A stretch of DNA of 64,000 bases, taken from the NCBI RefSeq assembly GCF_004119445.1, contig NZ_QICI01000010.1, positions 62,001 through 126,000 of the forward strand, in the 5' to 3' direction. The position numbers and the translations under genes were made by a program. The notes beneath the pieces are model-generated. The model made no database searches. It had not been told where the DNA came from and was given only the letters and a program-made list of their open reading frames with translations. The DNA comes from Chryseobacterium sp. CH21. Its GTDB lineage: Bacteria; Bacteroidota; Bacteroidia; Flavobacteriales; Weeksellaceae. Below are positions 17,456 to 25,779 of this stretch, one piece after another; position 1 is the first letter of the stretch, and the number at the start of each line of letters is the position of its first letter.

Positions 17456-18264
17456 TAAAAATCCAGTTGGAACTGCTTTTCTTCATCACTTACAATCCCT
17501 AAAGCTTCATATACATAATCAAATGTTGAAAGCAATACCGGCTTACCATTGATCACGGCTACATCATGTTCGAAGTGAGCAGATGGCATATTATCTAAAG
17601 TCGTTACTGTCCAGCCGTCGTTATGGAACTTCACTTTTTCAGTTCCCATGTTAACCATTGGTTCAATAGCAATTGCTAAACCATCTTTAATTACTTTTCC
17701 GCTTCCTTGTCTTCCGTAGTTTGGAACTTGTGGATCTTCGTGCATTTTTCTTCCCAATCCGTGCCCTACAAGTTCTCTTACCACTCCATATCCTTCTTTT
17801 TCACAATGTGTCTGGATAGCATGGGAGATATCTCCTATTCTTTTTCCTCTGACAACCTGCTCAATTCCTTTGTATAAAGATTCCTTGGTAACCTGCAGCA
17901 ATTTTTTAACCTCAGGCTTCACTTCCCCGATTTCAAATGTATAGGCATGATCTCCTACAAAACCGTTCAGAATAACTCCGCAGTCTACAGAAAGAACATC
18001 TCCTTCTTTCACTACATCATTGTTTGGGAAACCATGAACTACCTGCTCATTCGGCGAGATACAAAGAGAGTTTGGAAATCCTCCGTATCCTAAAAATGCA
18101 GGTTCAGCACCATGATCTTTGATAAAATCATGTGCCAGTTTATCTAAGTATAAGGTCGTAATCCCTGGTTTGATTTCTTTAGCCAACATTCCCAATGTTT
18201 TAGAAACCAGTCGGGCACTCTCCTTCATCAGACGTAATTCGTCTATCGTTTTTAATTGAATCAT
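17455..18264 (-). CDS. map: Methionine aminopeptidase, type I
   Basis: Removes the initiator Met from nascent proteins; a dinuclear metallo-enzyme of the pita-bread fold. Visible features are GYGGFPNSLCISPNEQVVHG near residue 80 with the catalytic His, VLSVDCGVILNGFVGDHAYT holding the two metal Asp, ELVGHGLGRKMHEDP with the next His, and AIEPMV and HFEHDVAV giving the metal Glu residues. Length (269) is typical of type I enzymes, with no N-terminal zinc finger. The gene overlaps the methyltransferase by the shared base of TAATG. It lies outside the ribosomal protein operon where map often occurs, so another copy may exist elsewhere. Confidence 0.96.
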   Translation of the reverse strand: MIQLKTIDELRLMKESARLVSKTLGMLAKEIKPGITTLYLDKLAHDFIKDHGAEPAFLGYGGFPNSLCISPNEQVVHGFPNNDVVKEGDVLSVDCGVILNGFVGDHAYTFEIGEVKPEVKKLLQVTKESLYKGIEQVVRGKRIGDISHAIQTHCEKEGYGVVRELVGHGLGRKMHEDPQVPNYGRQGSGKVIKDGLAIAIEPMVNMGTEKVKFHNDGWTVTTLDNMPSAHFEHDVAVINGKPVLLSTFDYVYEALGIVSDEEKQFQLDF

Positions 18265-18271
18265 TGTATAT

Positions 18272-18416
18272 AGATGTTAGATATTAGATGTTAGAAGCTA
18301 GATTACAGCATTATGTGTATTTCTATATTGTAACAATCTATAAACTTTTTCTGATAAAAGCAGAAGCTTTGATTTGCTATTAAAACTAATTTCTAATATC
18401 TAGCTTCTAATTTCTC
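18272..18416. repeat. TTAGAT-rich imperfect inverted repeat
   Basis: The gap between map and the HAD gene holds TAGATATTAGATGTTAGAAG on the left and CTAATATCTAGCTTCTAATT on the right, diverged arms of a repeat about 145 bases end to end. This resembles dispersed intergenic elements of the genus and could fold in RNA. Confidence 0.5.
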
Positions 18417-18418
18417 TT

Positions 18419-18850
18419 TTACCAGAAAAGTCCTTTTTTCTTTTCTTTTTTAAGTTTTGAATAGGCAAGAACTTCTTTTCCTTCTACACGGAATTCTATT
18501 CTCTCCTGAATAATGTTGTAGATCTCACCCCATCCCGGGAATCCTCCTAAGTTTCTGTCATCAATAAACCAATCTGCATCTAATTTTCTGGATTGGGTTT
18601 CAGGATCAAAAACTTCTCCTTCAAAGCTTGAGTTCACTGCATAAAACTCTACTCCATTTTTCTGGCAGAATTCTACCGCTTCATCTAAAGCTCTTCCGTG
18701 TCTGTAGGTCCAGAGAATAAGTCTGAAACCTTCTGCCTGAAGTCTTTTTAATGTTTCGAAAGCAAAAGTTTTTGGTTTCCCAATTGCCGGATAAGCGTCA
18801 TCAACAATAGTTCCGTCAAAGTCAACAGCAATCTTTTTATTATTTAACAT
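18419..18850 (-). CDS. BT0820-like HAD-type phosphatase
   Basis: This 143-residue HAD protein lacks a cap domain, which suits a phosphatase acting on larger or open substrates. It has motif I as AVDFDGTIVDD at residues 8-18, a Thr-bearing motif II as LILWTYRHG, the Lys motif in the region of TQSRKLDADW, and motif IV as WFIDDRNLGG. This arrangement matches the small Bacteroidota family named after Bacteroides BT0820, whose substrate is unknown. The -7 box TATCTTTG is just upstream. It probably forms its own transcription unit. Confidence 0.87.
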   Translation of the reverse strand: MLNNKKIAVDFDGTIVDDAYPAIGKPKTFAFETLKRLQAEGFRLILWTYRHGRALDEAVEFCQKNGVEFYAVNSSFEGEVFDPETQSRKLDADWFIDDRNLGGFPGWGEIYNIIQERIEFRVEGKEVLAYSKLKKEKKKGLFW

Positions 18851-18873
18851 TTTGTTCTTTTTTTAGCCTTGCA

Positions 18874-18881
18874 AAGATAAG
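18874..18881 (-). promoter_or_regulatory. -7 box (TATCTTTG) of the BT0820-like gene
   Basis: An exact TAnnTTTG match on the minus strand, ending 23 bases upstream of the ATG at 18850. Confidence 0.5.
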
Positions 18882-18892
18882 AAATAAAAAGA

Positions 18893-18913
18893 GTGCCCAA
18901 AAGAAAGGCACTC
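18893..18913 (-). terminator. Terminator of the acyl-ACP desaturase gene
   Basis: GAGTGCC/GGCACTC (18893-18899 with 18907-18913) on the minus strand is followed by TTTTTATTTC. It lies 38 bases after the desaturase stop and just upstream of the next gene's promoter. Confidence 0.8.
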
Positions 18914-18950
18914 AATACTTTTATATTTTAAATAATAAATATAGATCTCA

Positions 18951-19927
18951 TTATTTTTTTACCCAGCTAAACTGGAACTGAAGATCCGGAGTAGAAACTC
19001 TGTCTGTGATCTTCTGAAGCCTTGCAGGAAGCTTCATCAGGTATTCCTGAGCTTTTTCTGCTTTTTCTGTAAGTCCCTTTACGTGCTCAATTTTCCATTC
19101 ATCTAAAAGGTCTTTCATAATATTGATATAGTCCTGACCTGTGTACACCATACATCTTTGTGCAGCATCTGAGAAATGTCCCCAAAGCTCTCCGGCTTTT
19201 TGTCCGGACTGTCTCATTAGGTGAGCAGGCATTACAATTTTCTTACGCATCATATCTTCAAATGCAAGAATCATTTCCGAAGCGTCTACTTCAAGAATTT
19301 TTGCTACGAAATGTTTGTATGCTTTAGCGTGTCTTGCTTCGTCTGCAGCAATTACACCACACATTTTAGCCAATTTCCCGTTTCCTGATTGTTTTGCCAG
19401 TGTACCTACTCTTCTGTGAGAAATATTGGTCGCTGTTTCCTGAAAGCTTGTATAAATAAAGTTTCTGTACGGATCCATACTTGTACCCAAATCGAATCCG
19501 TCATTGATAAGGTACTGAGTAGTGATTTCCACTTCTCTCATGTTTACTCTTCCACACAGATAAAGATATTTGTTTAGTAAATCTCCGTGTCTGTTTTCTT
19601 CAGCAGTCCATGCTCTTACCCAGTTGGCCCAGCCTACTTTTTCTTCCTGATTGATACCATCAACACCCATTAACCAAGATTCATAAGAAGGAAGTGCTTC
19701 TTCTGTGATACAGTCACCGATCAGGGTTACAAAAAGATCGTAAGGCATTTCACGGGCAAAAGTCTGAATTTCTTCTAAGTCATGTTTGAATTCATCACTT
19801 GAAGGATCTGGTAAATAATCGGAAGGCTGCCAGATTTTTCAATTGGCGTTAAAAATTTATCAAGAAAAGAACCTACTTCCTTTTCCAATAATCCCATTAC
19901 TTCTTTCCTTACAAGCTTTTGATACAT
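18951..19927 (-). pseudogene. Acyl-ACP desaturase (stearoyl-ACP desaturase type), frameshifted
   Basis: A soluble di-iron enzyme that puts a cis double bond into acyl-ACP during fatty-acid synthesis. Two frames are needed: the N-terminus (start ATG 19927, MYQKLVRKEVMGLL) and the main part from about 19790 to 18951. The main frame carries the di-iron motifs EENRH and DEARH and the W-rich substrate region. Adding one A to the coding A5 run (plus strand T 19835-19839) gives IEKIWQPSDYLPDPSSDEF, the standard family sequence, and a 325-residue protein. Loss of this lipid enzyme is unlikely in a healthy strain, so a sequencing deletion is my preferred reading. Promoter box TATCTTTG sits at 19950-19957. 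Confidence 0.9.
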
Positions 19928-19949
19928 TTTACTATTCAGTTTTAATTTA

Positions 19950-19957
19950 CAAAGATA
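19950..19957 (-). promoter_or_regulatory. -7 box (TATCTTTG) of the desaturase gene
   Basis: An exact TAnnTTTG match on the minus strand, 22 bases upstream of the desaturase ATG at 19927. It lies inside the longer open frame that begins at 19981, so it also supports the later start. Confidence 0.5.
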
Positions 19958-20024
19958 AGATTTATTTATTATTTGGCGCATAATAAAGTATGCAAGTCAT
20001 ATATTATCTGACATAAGTCATAAA

Positions 20025-20058
20025 AAAAATGCCGCTATAAAGGTATAACGGCATTTTT
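20025..20058 (-). terminator. Terminator of gpmI
   Basis: AAAAATGCCG/CGGCATTTTT with an extended TATA stem and one internal mismatch, followed on the minus strand by a T-rich tract, 20 bases after the gpmI stop. Confidence 0.8.
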
Positions 20059-20077
20059 AAGACAATATTATTGAATT

Positions 20078-21619
20078 TTAATTAACCAAAACGTCTCCAG
20101 TCATTGCATCTGGTATTTCAACCCCCATTACTTTAAGGATTGTAGGGGCTACATCGCCCAGTTTTCCTGGTTTTAAATTCCATGTATGATCTTTATCCAT
20201 TACAATAAATGGAACAAGATTCGTTGAGTGCTGAGTATTAGGTGTGCCGTCCGGATTCATCATTACATCAGAATTTCCGTGGTCAGCAAGAATAAAGACA
20301 GCATATCCGTTTTCATAAGCGGCTGTAGCTACTTTTTCGATACACATATCTACTACCTCAGCGGCTTTTACAGCAGCTTCAAAAACTCCTGTGTGCCCTA
20401 CCATGTCTGTATTGGCAAAATTTAAACACACAAAATCAGCAGTTCCGTTTTCCAGTTCCGGTACGATGGCGTTTGTAATATCATAGGCTGACATTTCCGG
20501 CTTCAGATCGTAGGTAGGAACGTCTTTCGGGCTTGGGCATAATAGCCTTCTTTCACCATTAAATTCCTCCTCTCTTCCTCCTGAGAAGAAGAAAGTAACG
20601 TGCGGATATTTTTCTGTTTCTGCAATTCTAATCTGGGTTTTTCCATTTTTTTCAAGAATTTCACCCATGGTTTCTGTTAATACATTTTCATCAAAAACGA
20701 CCTGTACATTCTGGAATGTTTTATCATAGTTCGTTAATGTGATATAATAAAGGTTCAACTTTTTCATATCATATTCCGGGAAATCTTTCTGAGAAAGAAC
20801 TTCTGTAATCTCTCTACCTCTGTCTGTACGGAAGTTGAAGCAGATCACCACGTCATTATCAATGATTTTAGCCACCGGCACCACATTTCCTGTAGCGGTA
20901 GTATTCATTAAAATGATTGGTTTCAGAAATTCATCGGTAACATTGTTATCATAAGAGGCTTTAATAGAAGCCAAAGCGTCTGTTGATGGCTCTCCTACTC
21001 CTTCTACAAGGGCATCATAAGCCAGTTTTACGCGTTCCCACCTTTTATCTCTGTCCATGGCATAGTATCTACCTACTACTGTTGCCAATTTTCCTGTAGT
21101 AGCTTCCATATGCTTCTGAAGCTCATCAATAAATCCTAATCCGGAGTGCGGATCACAATCTCTACCATCGGTAAATGCGTGAACAAAAACGTTCTCATTC
21201 AATCCGAATTCTTTTGCAGCGGTCAGTAATCCTTTTAAATGATTAATATGGGAATGTACTCCTCCATTGGAAACCAATCCAATAAAGTGTACTTTTTTAT
21301 TTTCTTTTTTGGCGTATTCAAAAGCATCCTGAATCACTTTTTCCTGTCCCAATGTTCCATTTTCAACGGCCATGTTTAGTTTTACCAGGTTTTGGTATAC
21401 TACTCTCCCGGCTCCCAGATTCATGTGTCCTACTTCAGAATTCCCCATTTGTCCGGCTGGTAAACCTACCGCTAATCCACTTGCTTCAAGCGTAGTATGT
21501 GGAAATTTTTGATAGCAGCTGTCTATGAATGGTGTATTTGCTTTATCTATTGCGGAAACGTCCGGGTTTGTTCCCAATCCCCATCCGTCAAGAATGGCCA
21601 GTATTGCTTTTTTTGACAT
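20078..21619 (-). CDS. gpmI: 2,3-bisphosphoglycerate-independent phosphoglycerate mutase
   Basis: This 513-residue cytoplasmic glycolytic enzyme interconverts 3- and 2-phosphoglycerate using two Mn2+ ions in an alkaline-phosphatase-type fold. The phosphoserine nucleophile is in GQMGNSEVGHMNLG near residue 62. The substrate region includes HAFTDGRDCDPHSG and FNFRTDRGREITE, and the second metal site is FILADHGNSDVM and NTQHSTNLVPFIV. Full length is present. The gene has its own -7 box (21640-21647) and its own terminator, and is divergent from the SUI1-like factor. Confidence 0.97.
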   Translation of the reverse strand: MSKKAILAILDGWGLGTNPDVSAIDKANTPFIDSCYQKFPHTTLEASGLAVGLPAGQMGNSEVGHMNLGAGRVVYQNLVKLNMAVENGTLGQEKVIQDAFEYAKKENKKVHFIGLVSNGGVHSHINHLKGLLTAAKEFGLNENVFVHAFTDGRDCDPHSGLGFIDELQKHMEATTGKLATVVGRYYAMDRDKRWERVKLAYDALVEGVGEPSTDALASIKASYDNNVTDEFLKPIILMNTTATGNVVPVAKIIDNDVVICFNFRTDRGREITEVLSQKDFPEYDMKKLNLYYITLTNYDKTFQNVQVVFDENVLTETMGEILEKNGKTQIRIAETEKYPHVTFFFSGGREEEFNGERRLLCPSPKDVPTYDLKPEMSAYDITNAIVPELENGTADFVCLNFANTDMVGHTGVFEAAVKAAEVVDMCIEKVATAAYENGYAVFILADHGNSDVMMNPDGTPNTQHSTNLVPFIVMDKDHTWNLKPGKLGDVAPTILKVMGVEIPDAMTGDVLVN

Positions 21620-21639
21620 TTTGTAAAACTTTTGTTAGA

Positions 21640-21647
21640 CAAATTTA
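21640..21647 (-). promoter_or_regulatory. -7 box (TAAATTTG) of gpmI
   Basis: An exact TAnnTTTG match on the minus strand, 20 bases upstream of the gpmI ATG at 21619. Confidence 0.5.
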
Positions 21648-21731
21648 CCTAATTTCCTAGGAATAGAAGAATTTGTAGCCTCGAATTTTATGGATTGCTG
21701 ATGATCCATTAATTACTTTTGAAATTTGCCT

Positions 21732-21756
21732 GTGTCAGGGTTTAAAACCTTGACAC
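21732..21756. repeat. GTGTCAGGGTTT palindrome
   Basis: GTGTCAGGGTTT and AAACCTTGACAC pair with one wobble across a very small centre (21732-21756) in the divergent gap between gpmI and the SUI1-like gene. It looks like a small mobile or dispersed palindrome; an operator role is also possible because both promoters flank it. Confidence 0.45.
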
Positions 21757-21813
21757 GGTTTGAAAAATTGAAATTTCGTTGATTATTTCCGTTCATTAAT
21801 CCATAAATCTTTT

Positions 21814-21821
21814 TAATTTTG
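21814..21821 (+). promoter_or_regulatory. -7 box (TAATTTTG) of the SUI1-like gene
   Basis: An exact TAnnTTTG match that ends 4 bases before the ATG at 21826, predicting an almost leaderless mRNA. Confidence 0.5.
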
Positions 21822-21825
21822 CGGT

Positions 21826-22149
21826 ATGGATTTACGAGATCAATTGAAGAATCTTTTTCCTGATCATGACGAGCAGGATTTTGAGATGCCTGAAGAAGCA
21901 TTCAAGCAGAAAGAGCCTTTGGTATGCAAATTTGAGAAAAAAGGGAGAAATGGTAAGCCTGTAACGATTGTTGAAGGCTGGGAAGGCAGTGAAGATGACC
22001 TGAAAAAAATCTCAAAGAAAATAAAAACCACCCTGGGTATAGGCGGTTCTGAGAAGGATGGAACGATTATCATTCAAGGAGATAACCGTGATAAAATCAT
22101 GAATATCCTTAAAGAAATGGGATATAAAACCAAACGTGTTGGCGGATAG
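21826..22149 (+). CDS. SUI1/YciH-type translation factor homologue
   Basis: This 107-residue cytoplasmic protein is a bacterial member of the eIF1/SUI1 family, which helps start-codon selection in eukaryotes and archaea; the bacterial role (YciH) is only partly understood. The fold is seen in VTIVEGWEGSEDDLKKISKK, the GIGGSEKDGTIIIQGDNRDK core and the last helix IMNILKEMGYKTKRVGG. The N-terminal 30 residues are acidic and probably flexible. The stop is 2 bases from the stop of the convergent leucine-rich repeat gene, with no clear terminator between, so the two transcripts probably overlap. Confidence 0.9.
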   Translation: MDLRDQLKNLFPDHDEQDFEMPEEAFKQKEPLVCKFEKKGRNGKPVTIVEGWEGSEDDLKKISKKIKTTLGIGGSEKDGTIIIQGDNRDKIMNILKEMGYKTKRVGG

Positions 22150-22151
22150 AT

Positions 22152-23051
22152 CTAGAAATAGATCTGGGTCTCCGGAAGTAAGGTTTTTAAGTTTTCAATG
22201 GTAGATTTTTCTATAGGATTTCCTGTAAGAATCAATGTTTTCAGATTTTTAAGCTGTTTGATTTCTACAGGAAGGTCTTTCAAATTATTATTGGCCAGAT
22301 TCATACTGACGATATTTTTCAGTCCTTTTACTTTGGGCGATATTTCTGTAATATTATTTCCGCTTACATTTAAAAATTCAAGATTTTTTGATTTGAAAAG
22401 GTTTTCGGGAAGTTTATTAATGGCATTCTGCTGTAATTCCAGATATTTTAAATTTTCAGGAAAAGACAAGTTTCCAAGGTCATTGATCTGATTATCTGAA
22501 AGGTTCAGAAATTTCAGGTTTTTGATTTGATCCAGCTTGTCTGCAATAAAGCTGATCTGGTTTCCCTGAAGATTAATTTCTTCCAATGCCGGAATTTCCA
22601 TGAGGGCTTCAGGAAAAATATTCAGGTTGTTGGCATCAAAATGGACTACTTTTAAGTTTTGAAGCTTTGCAAGATTAGGGTTAATCCTTGTCAGGCTATT
22701 CAGATTCATTGAAAAAGTAGTCAGTTTTTTAAGCTTACTTACCTCATCCGGAATATATTTAATACTGTTTTCGTTGACATTTAATATTTCCAGTTCTTTC
22801 AGAGCAAACAGTTCCTGATCCATTTTCTCCAGCTTATTTGCCATAATATTCAAAAAGAACAATGAATCCAGTTTTACAATCTGAGGAGGAATATTAAATA
22901 ATCCTTTCTCTCTGAAACTCATACTGTACACAGTCTTTTTACTGTTTAAAGCATCTTCAATATTAGTAAAAGTGGGATATTTCACCGGATCAATCTGAGC
23001 CTTGATCTGAGAAAGTGATAATATGGAAATAAATAGGAAAAGCTTTTTCAT
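22152..23051 (-). CDS. Secreted leucine-rich repeat protein
   Basis: This exported 299-residue protein starts at the ATG at 23051 (MKKLFLFISILSLSQIKAQ, a signal peptide); an upstream in-frame Met adds only a non-signal stretch. After a 50-residue lead it has about ten LRRs of 22-24 residues with the L-x-x-L-x-L-x-x-N pattern, for example LEEINLQGNQISFIADKL and LKYLELQQNAINKLPENL. There is no transmembrane anchor, lipobox or T9SS domain, so it should stay in the periplasm or outer-membrane space. LRRs usually bind a protein partner; none is suggested by the neighbours. Confidence 0.88.
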   Translation of the reverse strand: MKKLFLFISILSLSQIKAQIDPVKYPTFTNIEDALNSKKTVYSMSFREKGLFNIPPQIVKLDSLFFLNIMANKLEKMDQELFALKELEILNVNENSIKYIPDEVSKLKKLTTFSMNLNSLTRINPNLAKLQNLKVVHFDANNLNIFPEALMEIPALEEINLQGNQISFIADKLDQIKNLKFLNLSDNQINDLGNLSFPENLKYLELQQNAINKLPENLFKSKNLEFLNVSGNNITEISPKVKGLKNIVSMNLANNNLKDLPVEIKQLKNLKTLILTGNPIEKSTIENLKTLLPETQIYF

Positions 23052-23108
23052 AAAGATAAAAGGTCTGCCAGCAGCCAAAGCCACTGACAGACAAGAATTA
23101 TAAATAAT

Positions 23109-25262
23109 TTATTTCTTTAAAAGTTTAACTGTTTTCTGGAAACCTCCTTCAGCTTCAATATTTAAAACTAAAACTCGTGATCCTTCTAACTGTTGTGTAA
23201 AATCAAGGTCCAATGCTTTGTTGATACCGTTAAATTTCTTCGTGTAAACGATTTTCCCATCCATGCTGTAAGCTGTTACAGAAATATCTTTCAATCCTTT
23301 TGGTGAATTGATTTTTACGATTCCGGAAGTTGGGTTTGGAGCTACTGTTACTGTATTTTCTGCAGTTTTGTTTTCGATAGTTCCTAAAGTTCCTTCAATT
23401 CCTAAGTTATTTTTAAGTGCAATGACGATCGTTGCTGATTTCCCTTTATAATCGATAGTATTTCCTGTTGCATCAACATCTGTAGAAATTGTTGAATCCG
23501 GATGTTGGATAGAGAAGAAACCAAATTTATGATCAGGGGTAAATGTCAATCCTGTAGGTTCTGAACCAGACGGCATAGAAGCAAATAATCTTACTTTAGG
23601 ATTGGCCTGTGTATGGTCAGGAGCAATTACCCAGATATAATTTTTACCTCCATCCTGAAGCACCCAAAGGTTTCCAAGTTCATCGAAAGTAAGGTTGTCA
23701 TTTCCGTCTCCCCAAGCTTCAGATTTCATTCCCTGAGCCGTGTTGAAAGAATATACGGAAGAACCTCCACCTACAAATGTTTCCACCTGAGAAGCTGTAG
23801 TTCCGTTGTCCTGCAGACGGTATACTCTGTCTAATCCTTTAGCTGTAAAATAGATTTTCCCATCCAACGGGCTGATGTCAACATCTTCCACTCCATTAAA
23901 TTTTGTACCTCCTACTGATAAAGCATTGTTATTAGTATTGTTCTGGTCTGCTTTGGTTTTATTCGGAACCTGAACCCATGTTGCCGTAGTTCCTACCGGA
24001 TCTCCAGCAGCAGTTAGCCCCTGATCTAATTTCAGAACATAAAGGTTTCCTGAAGAAAGATCATTTGGAGTATCCAATACATATTTGTACACCATGTGCG
24101 TTCCGCCATCCTCTCCATAATAAGCTGTAGTTCCTGCATTATTAACGACTACATTTTCATGGTTCATGATTCCCATCTGCCATAGCTTACCTTTGGAGCC
24201 GTCGGTATTTTTAGAAATCACCTGTGCTGTTGCAGGATCAATCTCTACCAACCAACCATAATCTTTGTATCCGTCAGCATTCACATCGTTAGAGGTAACC
24301 GATTCTTCTGCTGTTACTATAGTTCCCCAAGGGGTAACTCCTCCTGAACAGTTTCTGATAGTTTGTACCAGACTAGGATCCGAGAAACTTACTGCTCTTG
24401 ATTTTGTCAGCTGCCAAAGCTTTGAAGCAGCATTATAGTTAATTTCTGCCATAGTAACTCCTCCGGGGTTTGTTTCATGGTTTACAGAAAGATATCCATT
24501 GGTGCTGCTACCTGCTTTTGCAACATAACCTGTAAAGTCGTTCTGACCTCCAACAAATCCTCCCCCTTCAGTATAGCTGTCTCCTTCTTTTAGGATAAGC
24601 TGGTATTTGTGTTCAGCAGGAATAATTAACTTATTGGTCTGTGCTGTAGGAACAATTGAAGTAAAACAGCTGATATGAGTTCCGTTACAAGTTACAGGTG
24701 TAGTTGTATTGGTGGTTGTTTTAAGGTAAGCATCAATTCTTAAATCTGAACTGGTAGTACTTCTGTTATGCAATTCAACAGAAATTCTATTGACACCGTT
24801 TACAAATTTTGATTTTGGAATTGAGAAAATATTATAAACATTCTCTGCCGCCCCATCAATAGTGGCGGTTGAAAAAGTATTGAACGTCACAGCTCCCGCA
24901 GGCATATTGTCTCTTACTACTTCTTCTCCGTTAAGGTACACAATGATACCGTCATCTCTCATTACACCAAGCTCCATATTATCAGAAAGTGTGGAAAGAT
25001 CTACTGTAAAATCTTTAGCAAAATAAGCTGTAGTAAGCCCTGAATTGATTGTTGTGGTTACAGGATCTCCATATCCTAACGGACCATTTCCAGCTGCCCA
25101 TGTTGAAATGTCATAGGTCTGAGCATTCCATCCTGTCGGCTGAGCCTGATTGTTATCTTTGTAGCTCCATGACGCATTTTTATTGAATATAAATGTCTGC
25201 GCATGAATCCCAGAACTTGCCAAGATAGCCAAAGCTCCCACTGTTAGTAGTTTTTTCTTCAT
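23109..25262 (-). CDS. PhoX-family (DUF839) phosphatase-like protein with T9SS sorting domain
   Basis: This 717-residue secreted protein starts at the ATG at 25262, ahead of a signal peptide (MKKKLLTVGALAILASSGIHAQ). An N-terminal jelly-roll-like domain follows (about 30-190; AYFAKDFTVDLSTL, DDGIIVYLNGEEV). The PhoX/DUF839 beta-propeller fills about 200-620, with SVNHETNPGGVTMAEI, CSGGVTPWGTIVTAEES, NHENVVVN and LWVLQDGGKNYIWV. A type A T9SS domain ends it (VTVAPNPTSGIVKINSP). PhoX enzymes are Ca2+/Fe3+ phosphatases, and the Glu/Cys metal region resembles PhoX. It sits next to the large di-haem peroxidase, separated by a repeat. Phosphatase activity is likely but not proven. Confidence 0.87.
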   Translation of the reverse strand: MKKKLLTVGALAILASSGIHAQTFIFNKNASWSYKDNNQAQPTGWNAQTYDISTWAAGNGPLGYGDPVTTTINSGLTTAYFAKDFTVDLSTLSDNMELGVMRDDGIIVYLNGEEVVRDNMPAGAVTFNTFSTATIDGAAENVYNIFSIPKSKFVNGVNRISVELHNRSTTSSDLRIDAYLKTTTNTTTPVTCNGTHISCFTSIVPTAQTNKLIIPAEHKYQLILKEGDSYTEGGGFVGGQNDFTGYVAKAGSSTNGYLSVNHETNPGGVTMAEINYNAASKLWQLTKSRAVSFSDPSLVQTIRNCSGGVTPWGTIVTAEESVTSNDVNADGYKDYGWLVEIDPATAQVISKNTDGSKGKLWQMGIMNHENVVVNNAGTTAYYGEDGGTHMVYKYVLDTPNDLSSGNLYVLKLDQGLTAAGDPVGTTATWVQVPNKTKADQNNTNNNALSVGGTKFNGVEDVDISPLDGKIYFTAKGLDRVYRLQDNGTTASQVETFVGGGSSVYSFNTAQGMKSEAWGDGNDNLTFDELGNLWVLQDGGKNYIWVIAPDHTQANPKVRLFASMPSGSEPTGLTFTPDHKFGFFSIQHPDSTISTDVDATGNTIDYKGKSATIVIALKNNLGIEGTLGTIENKTAENTVTVAPNPTSGIVKINSPKGLKDISVTAYSMDGKIVYTKKFNGINKALDLDFTQQLEGSRVLVLNIEAEGGFQKTVKLLKK

Positions 25263-25286
25263 TTTTATTTGATTTATTAGACCTTG

Positions 25287-25294
25287 CAAAACTA
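25287..25294 (-). promoter_or_regulatory. -7 box (TAGTTTTG) of the PhoX-like gene
   Basis: An exact TAnnTTTG match on the minus strand, about 24 bases upstream of the ATG at 25262. Confidence 0.5.
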
Positions 25295-25400
25295 TTTTAT
25301 TACAGCTTTTTCTCTGTTAATAGGATTTTAAATCTAAATCACCCAATATTAACTTATCTAAAACCTAATGTTAATGGGGTTAATTTTTTGTTAAGTGATA

Positions 25401-25776
25401 CGAGGTGTGGGGCTGTAGGGTTTGAGTGTGGGAGGGTTTTAGAGTTGGTGTGTTGAAGTTGCAGGGTGCGAGGTGAAATATGGGAGATAATTATGTGATT
25501 GAAGGATTCAAGATACGAGAATGCGGGATGCGGGGTTCGGAATAGGAGTTTCGCACGGAAGTTAGGAGATAAAAAATTGTTTCGCATTAGATATATGGAA
25601 TAAAGGTTATTCATCCCTTCCAAAAACTATTCCTCATATAACTTAAACCCGAATCTCTAACCTCTCACTCTCAAACACTAAAACCCAGCAACTCGAAACT
25701 CTCGCAACCCGAATCTTTATTCTCTCACTCTAAAACCCTAAAACTCTCCCACACTCAAACCCCACTCCCCGCAACC
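25401..25776. repeat. Complex inverted/direct repeat filling the PhoX-peroxidase gap
   Basis: The 517-base gap 25263-25779 carries no convincing gene. A 15-bp perfect inverted repeat (GTTTGAGTGTGGGAG at 25420-25434, complement at 25746-25760) closes a roughly 310-base internal region. Inside the right half, AACCCGAATCT recurs 60 bases apart (25646-25656, 25706-25716), followed each time by a CTCTCACTCT tract. The strand asymmetry is striking: G-rich on the left, C-rich on the right. A short open frame spanning 25623-25354 on the minus strand is low-complexity and unlikely to be real. Confidence 0.6.
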
Positions 25777-25779
25777 CGC

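Noticed and set aside
25354..25623. Minus-strand open frame of 89 codons in the PhoX-peroxidase gap
   Set aside because: Lies in the repeat region, low-complexity His/Pro/Thr composition, no domain; not a gene.
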